Assembly (NCBI RefSeq): GCF_021732705.1
Contig: NZ_JAKFUM010000010.1
Location: 489,418 to 553,417 of the forward strand
Direction: 5' to 3'
From: Nevskia sp.
GTDB taxonomy: Bacteria; Pseudomonadota; Gammaproteobacteria; Nevskiales; Nevskiaceae
Length of the DNA stretch: 64,000 bases
A program made the position numbers and the translations under genes. The notes below the pieces were generated by a model. The model was given only the letters and a program-made list of their open reading frames with translations, was not told the origin of the DNA and made no database searches. Within the stretch, counting starts at the first letter, position 1. The number at the start of each line of letters is the position of its first letter. Below, in pieces: positions 17,692-25,646 of this stretch.

Positions 17692-18303
17692 TCAGTCTTG
17701 TTGATGGGGTTCCACCGGCGATCCCGTCGCGCTGGCCGCTGGCGCCGGGTTCGCGGCGGCCGCGGCTTGCGCGATCAAATGCTGCGCCTGTCGTGCCACC
17801 AGATCGTCGCAGGCGTTGTAGCCCGCCGCACGGTGCCGATGATCGCGGCAGGCGGCCTCCACGAGCACCGCCAGATTATGCCCGACACGTCGCGGCAGCG
17901 AGATTTCCGGCACCGCGATGCCAAGCACGTCGACGGTGCTGCGGCGGCCGGTCAGGCGCTCGTCGGCGGACGGTTCGGTGCGGGCATCGAGCGCGATCGC
18001 GAGGTCGAGCCGGTGCTCGCCAAGCACCGATGCCTCGCCATAGAGCCGGCGCAGATTCAGGATGCCGAGGCCGCGGACTTCGATGAAACCGTCGAGCAGC
18101 GGCGGGCAACGGCCGATCAGGAGTGCTGGGTTGCCGGCGTCGATCCGGAACTCGATCGCGTCGTCGGCAACCAGCCGATGCCCGCGCGAGACCAGTTCCA
18201 GCCCGAGTTCGCTCTTGCCGGCACCGCTGGCGCCGCTGAGCCAGACGCCGAGCCCTTCGACCTCGACGAAAACACCGTGCGCGGTCAGCCGGTCGGTGCT
18301 CAT
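17692..18303 (-). CDS. hprK: HPr kinase/phosphorylase, catalytic domain only
   Basis: HprK phosphorylates and dephosphorylates the regulatory serine of HPr. This protein is 203 residues against about 310 for the usual enzyme. The Walker A motif GASGAGKS is at residues 24-31 (normally near 155), so the whole N-terminal domain is absent. The catalytic part looks intact, with GHRLVADDAIEF, the signature FIEVRGLGILNLRRLYG and a C-terminal PEISLPRRVGHNLAVLVEAACRDHR segment. A low-complexity Ala/Pro tail of about 30 residues follows. Short forms are known in alphaproteobacteria. There is no room upstream for a lost N-terminal domain, because ptsN ends 40 bases away. Confidence 0.92.
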   Translation of the reverse strand: MSTDRLTAHGVFVEVEGLGVWLSGASGAGKSELGLELVSRGHRLVADDAIEFRIDAGNPALLIGRCPPLLDGFIEVRGLGILNLRRLYGEASVLGEHRLDLAIALDARTEPSADERLTGRRSTVDVLGIAVPEISLPRRVGHNLAVLVEAACRDHRHRAAGYNACDDLVARQAQHLIAQAAAAANPAPAASATGSPVEPHQQD

Positions 18304-18343
18304 GGCGCGTGCCGGTCGCGCAATGCGCGGGTTGGCGGGCGGA

Positions 18344-18793
18344 CTAGCCGCCGGTCAGCAGCGCGTAGACCGCGGCATCGTCCTTCGCCGCGTGGACCTG
18401 CGCGCAGAAGTCGTCGTCGGAGAACTTCTCGGCGATCGCCGCCAGATGCTGCAGATGTTCGCCGGTGGCGTTCTGCGGCACCAGCAGACCGAACACCAGA
18501 TCGACCGGCTGGCCGTCGTGCGTGTCGTAGTCGACCGGATGCTTCAGGCGAATGAAGGCGCCGACGCTGGTCGAGACACCGGCCATGCGGCCATGCGGAA
18601 TCGCGACGCCATGACCCAGACCGGTCGAGCCGAGCTTTTCACGCCCGGCAAGGCTGGCGAGGATGTCGGCCGGCGCCACGCTCGGGGCTCCGAGCGCCAG
18701 CAGCCGCGCAATCTCTTCGAGCGCGCGTTTCTTGCTGGTCACGGCGACGCCGACGGCGACGCGGCCCGGATTCAGGATTTCTGCAAGTTTCAT
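18344..18793 (-). CDS. ptsN: Nitrogen PTS EIIA component PtsN
   Basis: PtsN (EIIA-Ntr) is the end acceptor of the nitrogen phosphotransferase relay and regulates potassium transport and other targets according to its phosphorylation state. It has 149 residues, with the phosphohistidine in GLGHGVAIPHGR (His67) and the characteristic VDLVFGLLVPQNATGEHLQHLA segment. The start at MKLAEILNPG is chosen over a frame 51 codons longer that runs through a terminator hairpin. It lies in the conserved rpoN-hpf-ptsN-hprK-rapZ order. Confidence 0.95.
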   Translation of the reverse strand: MKLAEILNPGRVAVGVAVTSKKRALEEIARLLALGAPSVAPADILASLAGREKLGSTGLGHGVAIPHGRMAGVSTSVGAFIRLKHPVDYDTHDGQPVDLVFGLLVPQNATGEHLQHLAAIAEKFSDDDFCAQVHAAKDDAAVYALLTGG

Positions 18794-18815
18794 GTGGTTT
18801 CCGAGTGTCTGATAT

Positions 18816-18849
18816 GACAAAGCCCCGCTTCGAAAAGCGGGGCTTTGTC
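18816..18849 (-). terminator. Perfect hairpin between hpf and ptsN
   Basis: A perfect 15-bp inverted repeat (18816-18830 with 18835-18849, loop of 4) ends in an ATTT-like edge and would fold equally on either strand. It sits after hpf and 23 bases before ptsN's start. It is most likely an intrinsic terminator or attenuator for the kdsD-to-hpf transcript. ptsN and the PTS genes would then depend on read-through or their own promoter. Confidence 0.75.
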
Positions 18850-18980
18850 GAGGCCCGGATAGTGTAACGCTGCCCGGCTTTGCCAACGATGATCCGGACC
18901 CGGTGCCGACCTGGCTGGATTCGGCCTCGATTCGAGCCCGGATCACCTCGGCCAGATCGGCGGGAAGCGACAGCGTCCTG

Positions 18981-19304
18981 TCAGTTGATCAGGTACTTGT
19001 GCGCTTCGCGGGCGTGGTGGTCGCGTATCTTTTCCTTGAACTTCCGGGTCTGCTGGTCGAGCTTGTCGATCAGGCTGTCGATCGCGGAATACATGTCGCC
19101 CTGGACCGCCTCGGCGTGAAGGTTCGCGCCCGGGGCGTGCAGCGTGGCTTCGGCCTTGTGCTGCAGCTTGGTATCCACCGACAGGATCACGGCGGCGTCG
19201 ATCAGATGATCGAAATGACGCTCGACGCGCTTCAACTTGTCCGTGATGTAGGTACGCAGCGCCGGAGTGAGGTCCAGATGATGACCGGAAATGTTCAGGT
19301 TCAT
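18981..19304 (-). CDS. hpf: Ribosome hibernation promoting factor
   Basis: Short-form HPF binds the 30S decoding centre and promotes 100S ribosome dimers in stationary phase. The 107-residue protein opens MNLNISGHHLDLTPALRTYITDKL and carries KRVERHFDHLIDAAVILSV and HAEAVQGDMYSAIDSLIDKLDQQ, the family core. No C-terminal dimerisation domain is present, so it is the short form used with RMF. It follows rpoN by 129 bases, the usual neighbour, and is followed by a strong hairpin. Confidence 0.96.
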   Translation of the reverse strand: MNLNISGHHLDLTPALRTYITDKLKRVERHFDHLIDAAVILSVDTKLQHKAEATLHAPGANLHAEAVQGDMYSAIDSLIDKLDQQTRKFKEKIRDHHAREAHKYLIN

Positions 19305-19433
19305 GCACGCAACTCCTCTTCAGATTCTCGGCCCGGGCGTCCGTCCGGCAACCGTCCGGACGAGCAGGTCGAGCACATTCGTTGCAGGTTTCAGACCATG
19401 ACGAAAGAACGTGATTCCGACGCCGACCGGGGC

Positions 19434-20915
19434 TCAACCGATCGGCTTGCGCTCGTGCGAGGGAGGGATGCGCAGCGCTTCGCGGTACTTGGCGACCGTA
19501 CGCCGTGCCACCTGAATGCCTTCCTTCAGCAGCATTTCGGCGAGCGTGGAGTCGGATAGCGGCTTGGCAGCGTCTTCCTGGGCGATGAGTCGCTTGATCA
19601 TGGCCTGGATCGCGGTGGCGGAGCAGGTACCTCCTTCGGTGGTCTGGACGTGGCTGGAGAAGAAATACTTCAGTTCGTAAAGTCCTCGTGGCGTCAGCAT
19701 GTACTTGTTTGCCGTCGCGCGCGATACCGTTGATTCATGAATTCCGAGCTGTTCGGCGACATCCCGCAACACCAGCGGGCGCATCGCCTCCTCGCCGTAG
19801 TCGAGAAACGCCCGCTGTTCCTCGACGATACATTGGGCAACCTTCAGCAGCGTTTCGTTCCGTGCTTCGAGCGAATTGATGAAATAGCGCGCTTCCTGCA
19901 GGTGCTGCTTCATCGTCAGCTGGTCGCGCGAGGTGTCGGCGCGCTTCACCATGCCCTGATAGAGCTGGTTGATCCGCAGTTTCGGCGTGTGTTCCGGATT
20001 CAGGCTGACGCGCCAGCGGCCGTTCTTCTTGCCGACGAAGACGTCGGGAGCGATATAGTCGCTTTCGTGCGCCTGATATGGCCGGCCCGGGTGCGGCTGC
20101 AGGGACTGGACCAGCGCCAGCCCTTCGCGCAGCGCTTCGAGGCCGAGGCCGGTGGCCTTGACCAGTGCCGTTTCGTCATGCCGGGCGAGCATCGCCATCG
20201 GCGCTTCGAGAATCCGGAACGCGGCGGCGAGTCCAGGCGTCTTCGGCGGGAACTGCTGCAGCTGCAGGCGCAGGCATTCCGGGAGATCGCGTGCGGCGAC
20301 GCCGGACGGATCGAAATCCTGCACGGCGGCCAGCACCTTCTCGATCCGCGACAGCGGAATGGCGTTCTTGCTGGCCAGACGGTCGCGCACGCCATCCCAG
20401 TCTTCGAGATAGCCGTCGTCGTTGATCGCGTCGATGATGTGCAGCGCGATCTCGGCGTCGACTTCGTCGAACGGCGCGATGCTGGCCTGCCACATCAGGT
20501 GGTCCCTGAGCGACTGCGAGCCGTGCAGGTTGGCCTGCATGAAGTCGTGCAGGCCGTCATCGTCCTCGCCGGACGTGCTGCCGGCCGAGCCGGCGCTGTC
20601 GTAGATGTCGCCCCAGTCGGCATCGACCGGCATCTCTTCCGGAATCACCGCTTCGCCGCCGATCTCGATCGCGGTTTCCGACGGAATGCCGGCTTCGGCG
20701 ATCGCCGCTTCGGTGTCCGCTTCGGCCATCGCCTCTTCGACCGTCTGGGTCTCCGGATCGTCGCCGTCGGCTTCCAGCATCACGTTGGATTCCAGCGCCT
20801 GACGGATTTCCAGCTGCAGATCGAGGCTCGACAACTGCAGCAGTCGAATCGCCTGCTGCAGCGCAGGCGTCATGGTCAGGGCGAGGCCGGTACGGAGCGA
20901 CAGCGACTGCTTCAT
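19434..20915 (-). CDS. rpoN: RNA polymerase sigma-54 factor
   Basis: RpoN directs RNA polymerase to -24/-12 promoters that need an ATP-driven enhancer-binding activator such as NtrC. The 493-residue protein has the N-terminal region I (TMTPALQQAIRLLQLSSLDLQLEI), an acidic region II (about residues 55-110), the core-binding domain, the helix-turn-helix (LGIHESTVSRATANKYMLTPRG) and the RpoN box ARRTVAKYRE near the C-terminus. Two candidate sigma-54 promoters occur elsewhere in this window. No activator gene is present here. The inverted repeat at 20930-20965 may regulate it. Confidence 0.97.
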   Translation of the reverse strand: MKQSLSLRTGLALTMTPALQQAIRLLQLSSLDLQLEIRQALESNVMLEADGDDPETQTVEEAMAEADTEAAIAEAGIPSETAIEIGGEAVIPEEMPVDADWGDIYDSAGSAGSTSGEDDDGLHDFMQANLHGSQSLRDHLMWQASIAPFDEVDAEIALHIIDAINDDGYLEDWDGVRDRLASKNAIPLSRIEKVLAAVQDFDPSGVAARDLPECLRLQLQQFPPKTPGLAAAFRILEAPMAMLARHDETALVKATGLGLEALREGLALVQSLQPHPGRPYQAHESDYIAPDVFVGKKNGRWRVSLNPEHTPKLRINQLYQGMVKRADTSRDQLTMKQHLQEARYFINSLEARNETLLKVAQCIVEEQRAFLDYGEEAMRPLVLRDVAEQLGIHESTVSRATANKYMLTPRGLYELKYFFSSHVQTTEGGTCSATAIQAMIKRLIAQEDAAKPLSDSTLAEMLLKEGIQVARRTVAKYREALRIPPSHERKPIG

Positions 20916-20929
20916 GCGGGGACTTTCAA

Positions 20930-20965
20930 GAATTCTGGTGTTGGCATTGTACTTGCTCAGAATTC
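20930..20965 (-). promoter_or_regulatory. Candidate rpoN promoter with flanking inverted repeat
   Basis: An 8-base inverted repeat, gaattctg at 20930-20937 and cagaattc at 20958-20965, has a 20-base spacer. The spacer contains ATTGTA (20946-20951), which reads TACAAT on the minus strand and would be a good -10 box for rpoN, 31 bases before its ATG. No good -35 is seen 17 bases further upstream. Repeats flanking a -10 are what an autoregulator or repressor site would look like. Confidence 0.35.
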
Positions 20966-21071
20966 GTTGCGATGGGCTATAGTTGAGAAGTCCTTCACCT
21001 CTCGCAACCCCGGTCGAGCGTGCTCCCGGACCGTTGCCGACGCGCTCGGAACGTCCCGCGTCCAGCCCCGA

Positions 21072-21827
21072 TCAGAGCCGGAACTGTTCGCCGAGATAGA
21101 CCTTCCGCACCGTCTCGTTGTCCATCAGCTGCGTCGGCGCGCCTTCGGCGATCACCTTGCCGCCCGCGAGGATGTAGGCCCGGGTGCAGATGCCGAGCGT
21201 CTCGCGGACGTTGTGGTCGGTGATCAGCACGCCGATGCCGCGTTCCGACAGGTGCCGGACGATGCTCTGGATGTCGATCACGGCAATCGGATCGACACCG
21301 GCGAACGGTTCGTCGAGCAGGATGAAGCGCGGATTCGCCGCCAGCGCGCGGGCGATCTCGACCCGTCGCCGCTCGCCGCCGGACAGCGACATGCCCAGCC
21401 CTTCGCGGACGTGGGTGATGTGCAGTTCCTCGAGCAGGCGTTCGAGCTCGCGGGCGCGGGCCGCCTTGTCGAGGTCGTCGCGCAGTTCGAGGATCGCCAT
21501 GACGTTGTCGGCCACCGACAGCTTGCGGAACACCGACGCTTCCTGCGGCAGGTAACCGATACCGGCTTTGGCCCGCGCGTGCATCGGCAGCTTGGTGATG
21601 TCGCGGCCGTCGAGCTCGATCCGGCCGCCATCGGCCGGCACCAGACCCACCACCATGTAGAACGAGGTGGTCTTGCCGGCACCGTTCGGGCCGAGCAGGC
21701 CGACGATCTCGCCGGCCTTCACGTTCAGCGAGACATCGCTGACCACCGTGCGCTTCTTGTAGCGCTTGACCAGACCGCTGGCGCTGAGTGTCGACGCCGG
21801 ACGGTCGCCGCCGGGAGCCGTGCTCAT
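21072..21827 (-). CDS. lptB: Lipopolysaccharide export ABC ATPase LptB
   Basis: LptB powers extraction of lipopolysaccharide from the inner membrane with LptF and LptG. The 251-residue protein has Walker [10 protein letters not shown], the Q-loop region [15 protein letters not shown], the signature [15 protein letters not shown], Walker [14 protein letters not shown] and the H-loop [12 protein letters not shown]. It overlaps lptA by 4 bases and precedes rpoN by 156 bases. Its N-terminus has about 10 extra residues ([10 protein letters not shown]) relative to E. coli. lptF and lptG are not in this window, as is usual. Confidence 0.97.
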   Translation of the reverse strand: MSTAPGGDRPASTLSASGLVKRYKKRTVVSDVSLNVKAGEIVGLLGPNGAGKTTSFYMVVGLVPADGGRIELDGRDITKLPMHARAKAGIGYLPQEASVFRKLSVADNVMAILELRDDLDKAARARELERLLEELHITHVREGLGMSLSGGERRRVEIARALAANPRFILLDEPFAGVDPIAVIDIQSIVRHLSERGIGVLITDHNVRETLGICTRAYILAGGKVIAEGAPTQLMDNETVRKVYLGEQFRL

Positions 21828-22453
21828 GGCGCGCTGCCCGACGTCGCCGCCGGCGCGGGAACGGGTGCCGGCGCCGGGGCAGCGGCCGGCTCGTCCTTGG
21901 CCGGCTGGATGATGATCTTGACCTGGCCGCCGTCGCCGCCGGAGGCCTGGATGCGGCGCTCCTTGACGTCATACTTGATCGTGTTGCCGGTGATCTCGTC
22001 ATCGCCGCGCATCACGAAGGCGTCGGTGATCAGGTCGAGGATGCCGCTGCGCGAGTCGTAGTTCAGCGTCTTCGCCCGCGCCGCGACGGCCGGATTGTCG
22101 ACGCCGGTGCCGGCATGGTTCATCCGCGCCGGGCCGCCGGTGATCTTCGCCTCGTACTGGCCGCCGCCGAACTGCTTGAGTTCGACGCGATCGCCTTCGA
22201 GCTTCAGCGTGTCCGAGGTCAGCACGACGTTGCCGGTGTAGATCGCCGAATTGCCCTGCACAAGCTCGGCCTTGTCCGAGGTCAGCGTCACCGGGCCGGT
22301 CGGCTTCAGGTCGTCCGCCTTCGGCAGCTTGACCAGATCGGTCTTGTCGACCGACGGCTTCTTCGGCTTCGACTGCGCGTGCACCGCGGCCGGCGCGAGC
22401 GCCAGCAGCAGGCTCAGCGCGACGGTCATCTTCAGATCAGCGAGTGGCTTCAT
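21824..22453 (-). CDS. lptA: Lipopolysaccharide transport periplasmic protein LptA
   Basis: LptA forms the periplasmic bridge for lipopolysaccharide between LptC and LptD. A signal peptide ends near AAVHA and is followed by the OstA-like beta-jellyroll domain ([38 protein letters not shown]). The C-terminus is a Pro/Ala-rich extension of about 25 residues. The start at 22453 overlaps lptC by 17 bases; a second ATG at 22429 leaves a 7-base gap and gives a tidier signal peptide. The order kdsD-kdsC-lptC-lptA-lptB is conserved. Confidence 0.94.
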   Translation of the reverse strand: MKPLADLKMTVALSLLLALAPAAVHAQSKPKKPSVDKTDLVKLPKADDLKPTGPVTLTSDKAELVQGNSAIYTGNVVLTSDTLKLEGDRVELKQFGGGQYEAKITGGPARMNHAGTGVDNPAVAARAKTLNYDSRSGILDLITDAFVMRGDDEITGNTIKYDVKERRIQASGGDGGQVKIIIQPAKDEPAAAPAPAPVPAPAATSGSAP

Positions 22454-22994
22454 AGCGCATCTTCACGTTGTTCAGCAGATGCAGATCGTGCTGCACCCAG
22501 TTGGCGTTCATGCCGGTCGCGGACCCGTTGCGCGTGCGGCTGGCCGCCTGCACCACGGCATCGGTCCGCAGCGTGTGCGAATCCGGATCGACCCACAGCG
22601 TTGGCGTCTTCAAAGTCACCGGCTCGCCGTTGTCGGGCCAGTTGCCGTTGGCGACGACGTCACCCTCCAGCCGCATTTCACGGCTGCCGGGCTTCAGGGT
22701 GCCGGTCGGCGCCTCGATGTGCCACGGCGTGGTCGGGCCGGAAATGACGTCGAGCACCAGCGTCGTGGCCTGGGCCGACTCGTCGTCGAAATACTCGAGC
22801 GTGGCGGCCGTCGCCTTCAGCGCCGGTTGGCCCTGCACGTCGTAGCGCGTCAGCTCGGCACCGGTCAGCGTGTAGCGCGGCAGGCGGTTGTCCGGCGCCG
22901 CCGGTTCGACCGCGACATCGTCGATCCGGCTCAAGGTGAACAGCAGACCGGCCAGGGCCAGTGCGGCGATGCCGGCAACGGCAATGCGGGTCAC
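22437..22994 (-). CDS. lptC: Lipopolysaccharide export protein LptC
   Basis: LptC receives lipopolysaccharide from LptBFG and passes it to LptA. It is 185 residues from the GTG at 22994, whose first bases overlap the kdsC stop (GTGA). One N-terminal membrane anchor (RIAVAGIAALALAGLLFTL) precedes a periplasmic beta-jellyroll domain with LPRYTLTGAELTRYDVQGQ and LWVDPDSHTLRTDAVVQAAS. The family is poorly conserved, but length, topology and position between kdsC and lptA make the call firm. Confidence 0.92.
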   Translation of the reverse strand: MTRIAVAGIAALALAGLLFTLSRIDDVAVEPAAPDNRLPRYTLTGAELTRYDVQGQPALKATAATLEYFDDESAQATTLVLDVISGPTTPWHIEAPTGTLKPGSREMRLEGDVVANGNWPDNGEPVTLKTPTLWVDPDSHTLRTDAVVQAASRTRNGSATGMNANWVQHDLHLLNNVKMRYEATR

Positions 22995-23500
22995 GCCATC
23001 ACCTTCTGCGCCGCCTGCGTGTTCAGCACGAGGTCCGCGGCGTCGCGCACCGCGCCATGGCCGCCGCTCAGGCGGCTGGCCCAGTGCGCCACGGCCAGCA
23101 CCTTTGGGTGGGCATCGGCAACGGTCAGCGCGAGGCCGGCGCGCTGCATCAGCGGCAGATCCGGCGTGTCGTCGCCCATCATCGCCATCTGTTCGTCGCG
23201 CAGGTTCAGTCGGGCCTTCAGCGCTTCCCAGGCCGGAATCTTCTCGTCGACGTTGAGCCAGACGTGACGAATGCCGAGATATTCGAAGCGCGCCTGCATC
23301 GCCGCCGACGGCCGGCCGGAGATCACCGCGACCTCGATGCCGGCCTGCATCAGCAGCTTGAGACCCAGACCATCGCGGACATGCACGGCCTTCAGCTCGG
23401 TGCCATCCGGCGCCAGATAGAGCTTGCAATCGGTCATCACGCCGTCGACATCGAAGACCATGCAGCGGATGTCGTGGATGCGTTCGCTCAGCGTGCGCAT
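22991..23500 (-). CDS. kdsC: 3-deoxy-D-manno-octulosonate 8-phosphate phosphatase
   Basis: KdsC removes the phosphate of KDO 8-phosphate to give KDO for the lipopolysaccharide core. The 169-residue HAD-family enzyme shows the nucleophile motif MVFDVDGVMTDCKLY, motif II VISGRPSAAM and motif IV MMGDDTPDLPLM. No cap domain is present, as expected of the tetrameric type. It overlaps kdsD by one base (TGATG) and lptC by 4. Confidence 0.97.
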   Translation of the reverse strand: MRTLSERIHDIRCMVFDVDGVMTDCKLYLAPDGTELKAVHVRDGLGLKLLMQAGIEVAVISGRPSAAMQARFEYLGIRHVWLNVDEKIPAWEALKARLNLRDEQMAMMGDDTPDLPLMQRAGLALTVADAHPKVLAVAHWASRLSGGHGAVRDAADLVLNTQAAQKVMA

Positions 23501-24498
23501 CAGACGACTCCCGCGCGCAGCAGGTCATGCATGTGCAGCACGCCCTGCACGTGGCGGTCGGCGTCGAGAACCATCAGTACGGTGATCCGGTGCTTTTCCA
23601 TCAGATGCACGGCCTCGGCCGCGAGTTGCGACGCGCCGATGTGCCTGCCGCCGCGCGTCATCACCTCGGCAATACGGGCGGTGCGGACATCGAGATTCGC
23701 GTCCAGCACGCGGCGCAGGTCGCCGTCGGTGAAGATGCCGAGCACGCGGTCGGCCTCGTCGACGATCGCGGTCATGCCGAGGCCTTTTTGCGTCATCTCC
23801 AGCAGCGCCGCGGACAGGCTCGCGTCTGCCGGCACCTTCGGTATGCGGTCGCCGCCGTGCATCAGGTCGGCCACCTTGAGCAGCAGGCGCCGGCCGAGCG
23901 TGCCGCCCGGATGGCTCAGCGCGAAGTCTTCCGGCGTGAAGCCACGGGCTTCGAGCAGCGCCACGGCCAGCGCATCGCCCATCGCCAGGGTCGCGGTGGT
24001 GCTGGCGGTCGGGGCCAGATTCAGCGGGCAGGCTTCCTGATCGACCGAGACATCGAGATGGACATCGGCCGCCTTGGCCAGCGTCGAGGCCGGACGGCCG
24101 GTCATCGACACCAGCGGCACGCCCATGCGCTTGATCAGCGGCAGGATGGTCAGCACTTCGGCGGTTTCGCCGGAATTGCTGATCGCGATCACGGCGTCGT
24201 CGCGGGTGATCATGCCGAGGTCGCCGTGGCTGGCCTCGCCCGGGTGAACGAAGAACGACGGCGTGCCGGTGGACGCGAGCGTCGCCGCAATCTTGCCGCC
24301 GATGTGGCCGCTCTTGCCCATGCCGGTGACCACGACCCGGCCGCGGCAGCCGAGCAGCAGGCGGCAGGCTTCGGCGAAGCCGGCATCGATCCGCGGCAGC
24401 AGCGCGTCCAGCGCGTCGCGCTCGATTTCGAGCACGCGGCGCGCAGTCGCTTGCAGGGCTGCCGGGTCGATCAAGGGAAAAGAGGCGGAATCGGCCAT
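23500..24498 (-). CDS. kdsD: Arabinose-5-phosphate isomerase
   Basis: KdsD converts ribulose 5-phosphate to arabinose 5-phosphate, the first step toward KDO. The 332-residue protein has an N-terminal SIS domain (VVVTGMGKSGHIGGKIAATLASTG, ISNSGETAEVL, HPGGTLGRRL) and two C-terminal CBS repeats (GMTAIVDEADRVLGIFTDGDLRRVL, HRITVLMVLDADRHVQGVLHMHDLL). The ATG at 24498 is preferred over a longer frame whose upstream residues are Arg-rich and unlike the family. It is the first gene of the envelope block. Confidence 0.96.
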   Translation of the reverse strand: MADSASFPLIDPAALQATARRVLEIERDALDALLPRIDAGFAEACRLLLGCRGRVVVTGMGKSGHIGGKIAATLASTGTPSFFVHPGEASHGDLGMITRDDAVIAISNSGETAEVLTILPLIKRMGVPLVSMTGRPASTLAKAADVHLDVSVDQEACPLNLAPTASTTATLAMGDALAVALLEARGFTPEDFALSHPGGTLGRRLLLKVADLMHGGDRIPKVPADASLSAALLEMTQKGLGMTAIVDEADRVLGIFTDGDLRRVLDANLDVRTARIAEVMTRGGRHIGASQLAAEAVHLMEKHRITVLMVLDADRHVQGVLHMHDLLRAGVV

Positions 24499-24903
24499 GG
24501 GATCGTTATCGTACCCGACCCACCGATCCGGGCGCGGGCCTCGAGCGGTGCCCGTGCGGGGCCGGGCGTCGCGTGTTCGAGCCCGCCGACAGCGGCCGAT
24601 CGCATCGTCCGGCAGCGGAGGGCGCTGCCACGATCGGCCACATCCTCCTTTATAATCGCTTGCTGCATCGGGCCCTTGCGCCTGCCGTGCAGGCTTCGAC
24701 ATCAGAGATTTCCGGCGATCGGCCGGCGATGCGAATCCGCGCGTGCACCGCGATGAACCGTTTTGATGCGTGCCGACGAGGCTGCGCACCAGAAGTGCCG
24801 ATGCAACGGAATACGTGCCGCATCGATGTGCAGGTCGCATCGTCGGTTGCACCGAATCGTCGCAACAGTCTTTTCACGATTTCCTTTCAAGCCGGAGACC
24901 GCA
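24499..24903. other. Divergent intergenic region, kdsD and cytochrome c5 genes
   Basis: About 405 bases separate the kdsD start and the cytochrome c start. A consensus TATAAT at 24651-24656 reads toward the cytochrome gene, but its -35 region is GC-rich and poor. The remainder shows no convincing gene; its open frames carry no recognisable domain. A promoter for kdsD in the opposite direction must lie here too, but I could not pick one out. Confidence 0.45.
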
Positions 24904-25383
24904 GTGAGCAAAGAGCAGGATTCCAAGTTCATGATTTCGTTCGCCGGCGTGCTGGCGCTGCTGTTCGGCATCACGATCGGCATCATCGTGCTGGCGCACT
25001 TCATGACCCCGAAGCACGACGTTGCCGCCGAAGCCGAACTGAAGAAGGTGGCCACGCGTACCGCCCCGATCGGCGCCGTGATCACCGATCCGGCACTGCT
25101 GGTCAAGGTCACCGCCAAAGCGGCGCGCGCGCCGCTGGCGGCGGAGCAGGTCTACGCCACCGTGTGCAGCGCCTGCCATGACGGCGGCCTGCTGAACGCG
25201 CCCAAGTCGGCGGACAAGGCGGCGTGGTCGGCCCGCAAGGCGGCACAGGGTGGCGTCGATGGCCTGACCGCTTCGGCGATCAAGGGCAAGAATTCGATGC
25301 CGGCGCGCGGCGGCAATCCCGATCTCAGCGACGACGAGATCAAGTCTGCGGTTGAGCTCATCCTGAAGAAAGCCGGCGCCTGA
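24904..25383 (+). CDS. Membrane-anchored cytochrome c5-like protein
   Basis: A 159-residue monohaem c-type cytochrome. One N-terminal transmembrane anchor (about residues 10-32) is followed by a helical linker, then the haem motif CSACH (Cys88, Cys91, His92). The axial methionine is probably Met132 in GKNSMPARGG. The segment QVYATVCSACH with NPDLSDDEIKSAVELIL is typical of cytochrome c5, a periplasmic electron carrier to terminal oxidases. The GTG start with GGAG about 9 bases upstream fits the anchor better than longer upstream readings. It is followed by a strong terminator. Confidence 0.92.
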   Translation: MSKEQDSKFMISFAGVLALLFGITIGIIVLAHFMTPKHDVAAEAELKKVATRTAPIGAVITDPALLVKVTAKAARAPLAAEQVYATVCSACHDGGLLNAPKSADKAAWSARKAAQGGVDGLTASAIKGKNSMPARGGNPDLSDDEIKSAVELILKKAGA

Positions 25384-25444
25384 GGCAGCGGCAAGCGCAG
25401 GCCGGGGGGCCTTGATCTAGCGCCCCGAAATGCAGCACGACCCG

Positions 25445-25474
25445 AGCGGAGCCGGTGACGGCTCCGCTTTTTTT
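25445..25474 (+). terminator. Intrinsic terminator after cytochrome c5
   Basis: A perfect 10-bp stem (25445-25454 with 25459-25468), a GTGA loop and a run of 7 T directly after the stem make this a textbook rho-independent terminator, 61 bases downstream of the cytochrome stop. Confidence 0.9.
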
Positions 25475-25516
25475 GTGGGCGACGACCCGGAAATTGCGCC
25501 GCCTGCACCGAAGATC

Positions 25517-25531
25517 GCCCCAAAACGGTGC
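25517..25531 (+). promoter_or_regulatory. NtrC-like dyad upstream of porin
   Basis: GCCCC-AAAAC-GGTGC matches 9 of 10 positions of the NtrC half-site pair GCACC-N5-GGTGC. It lies about 130 bases before the -24/-12 promoter, a normal enhancer distance. Similar GCNCCAAAA half-sites repeat at 25568 and 25599. This is pattern matching by eye; the activator could be another family. Confidence 0.4.
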
Positions 25532-25646
25532 AACGCCTGCGCCGGGCCGCGGAATTCATGCTGCGAAGCACCAAAATACGCCGACCGGCTTCGGTCCGGC
25601 GCCAAAACCTCATGAAAACATCAATGAATTCATGATGATATTGCGA

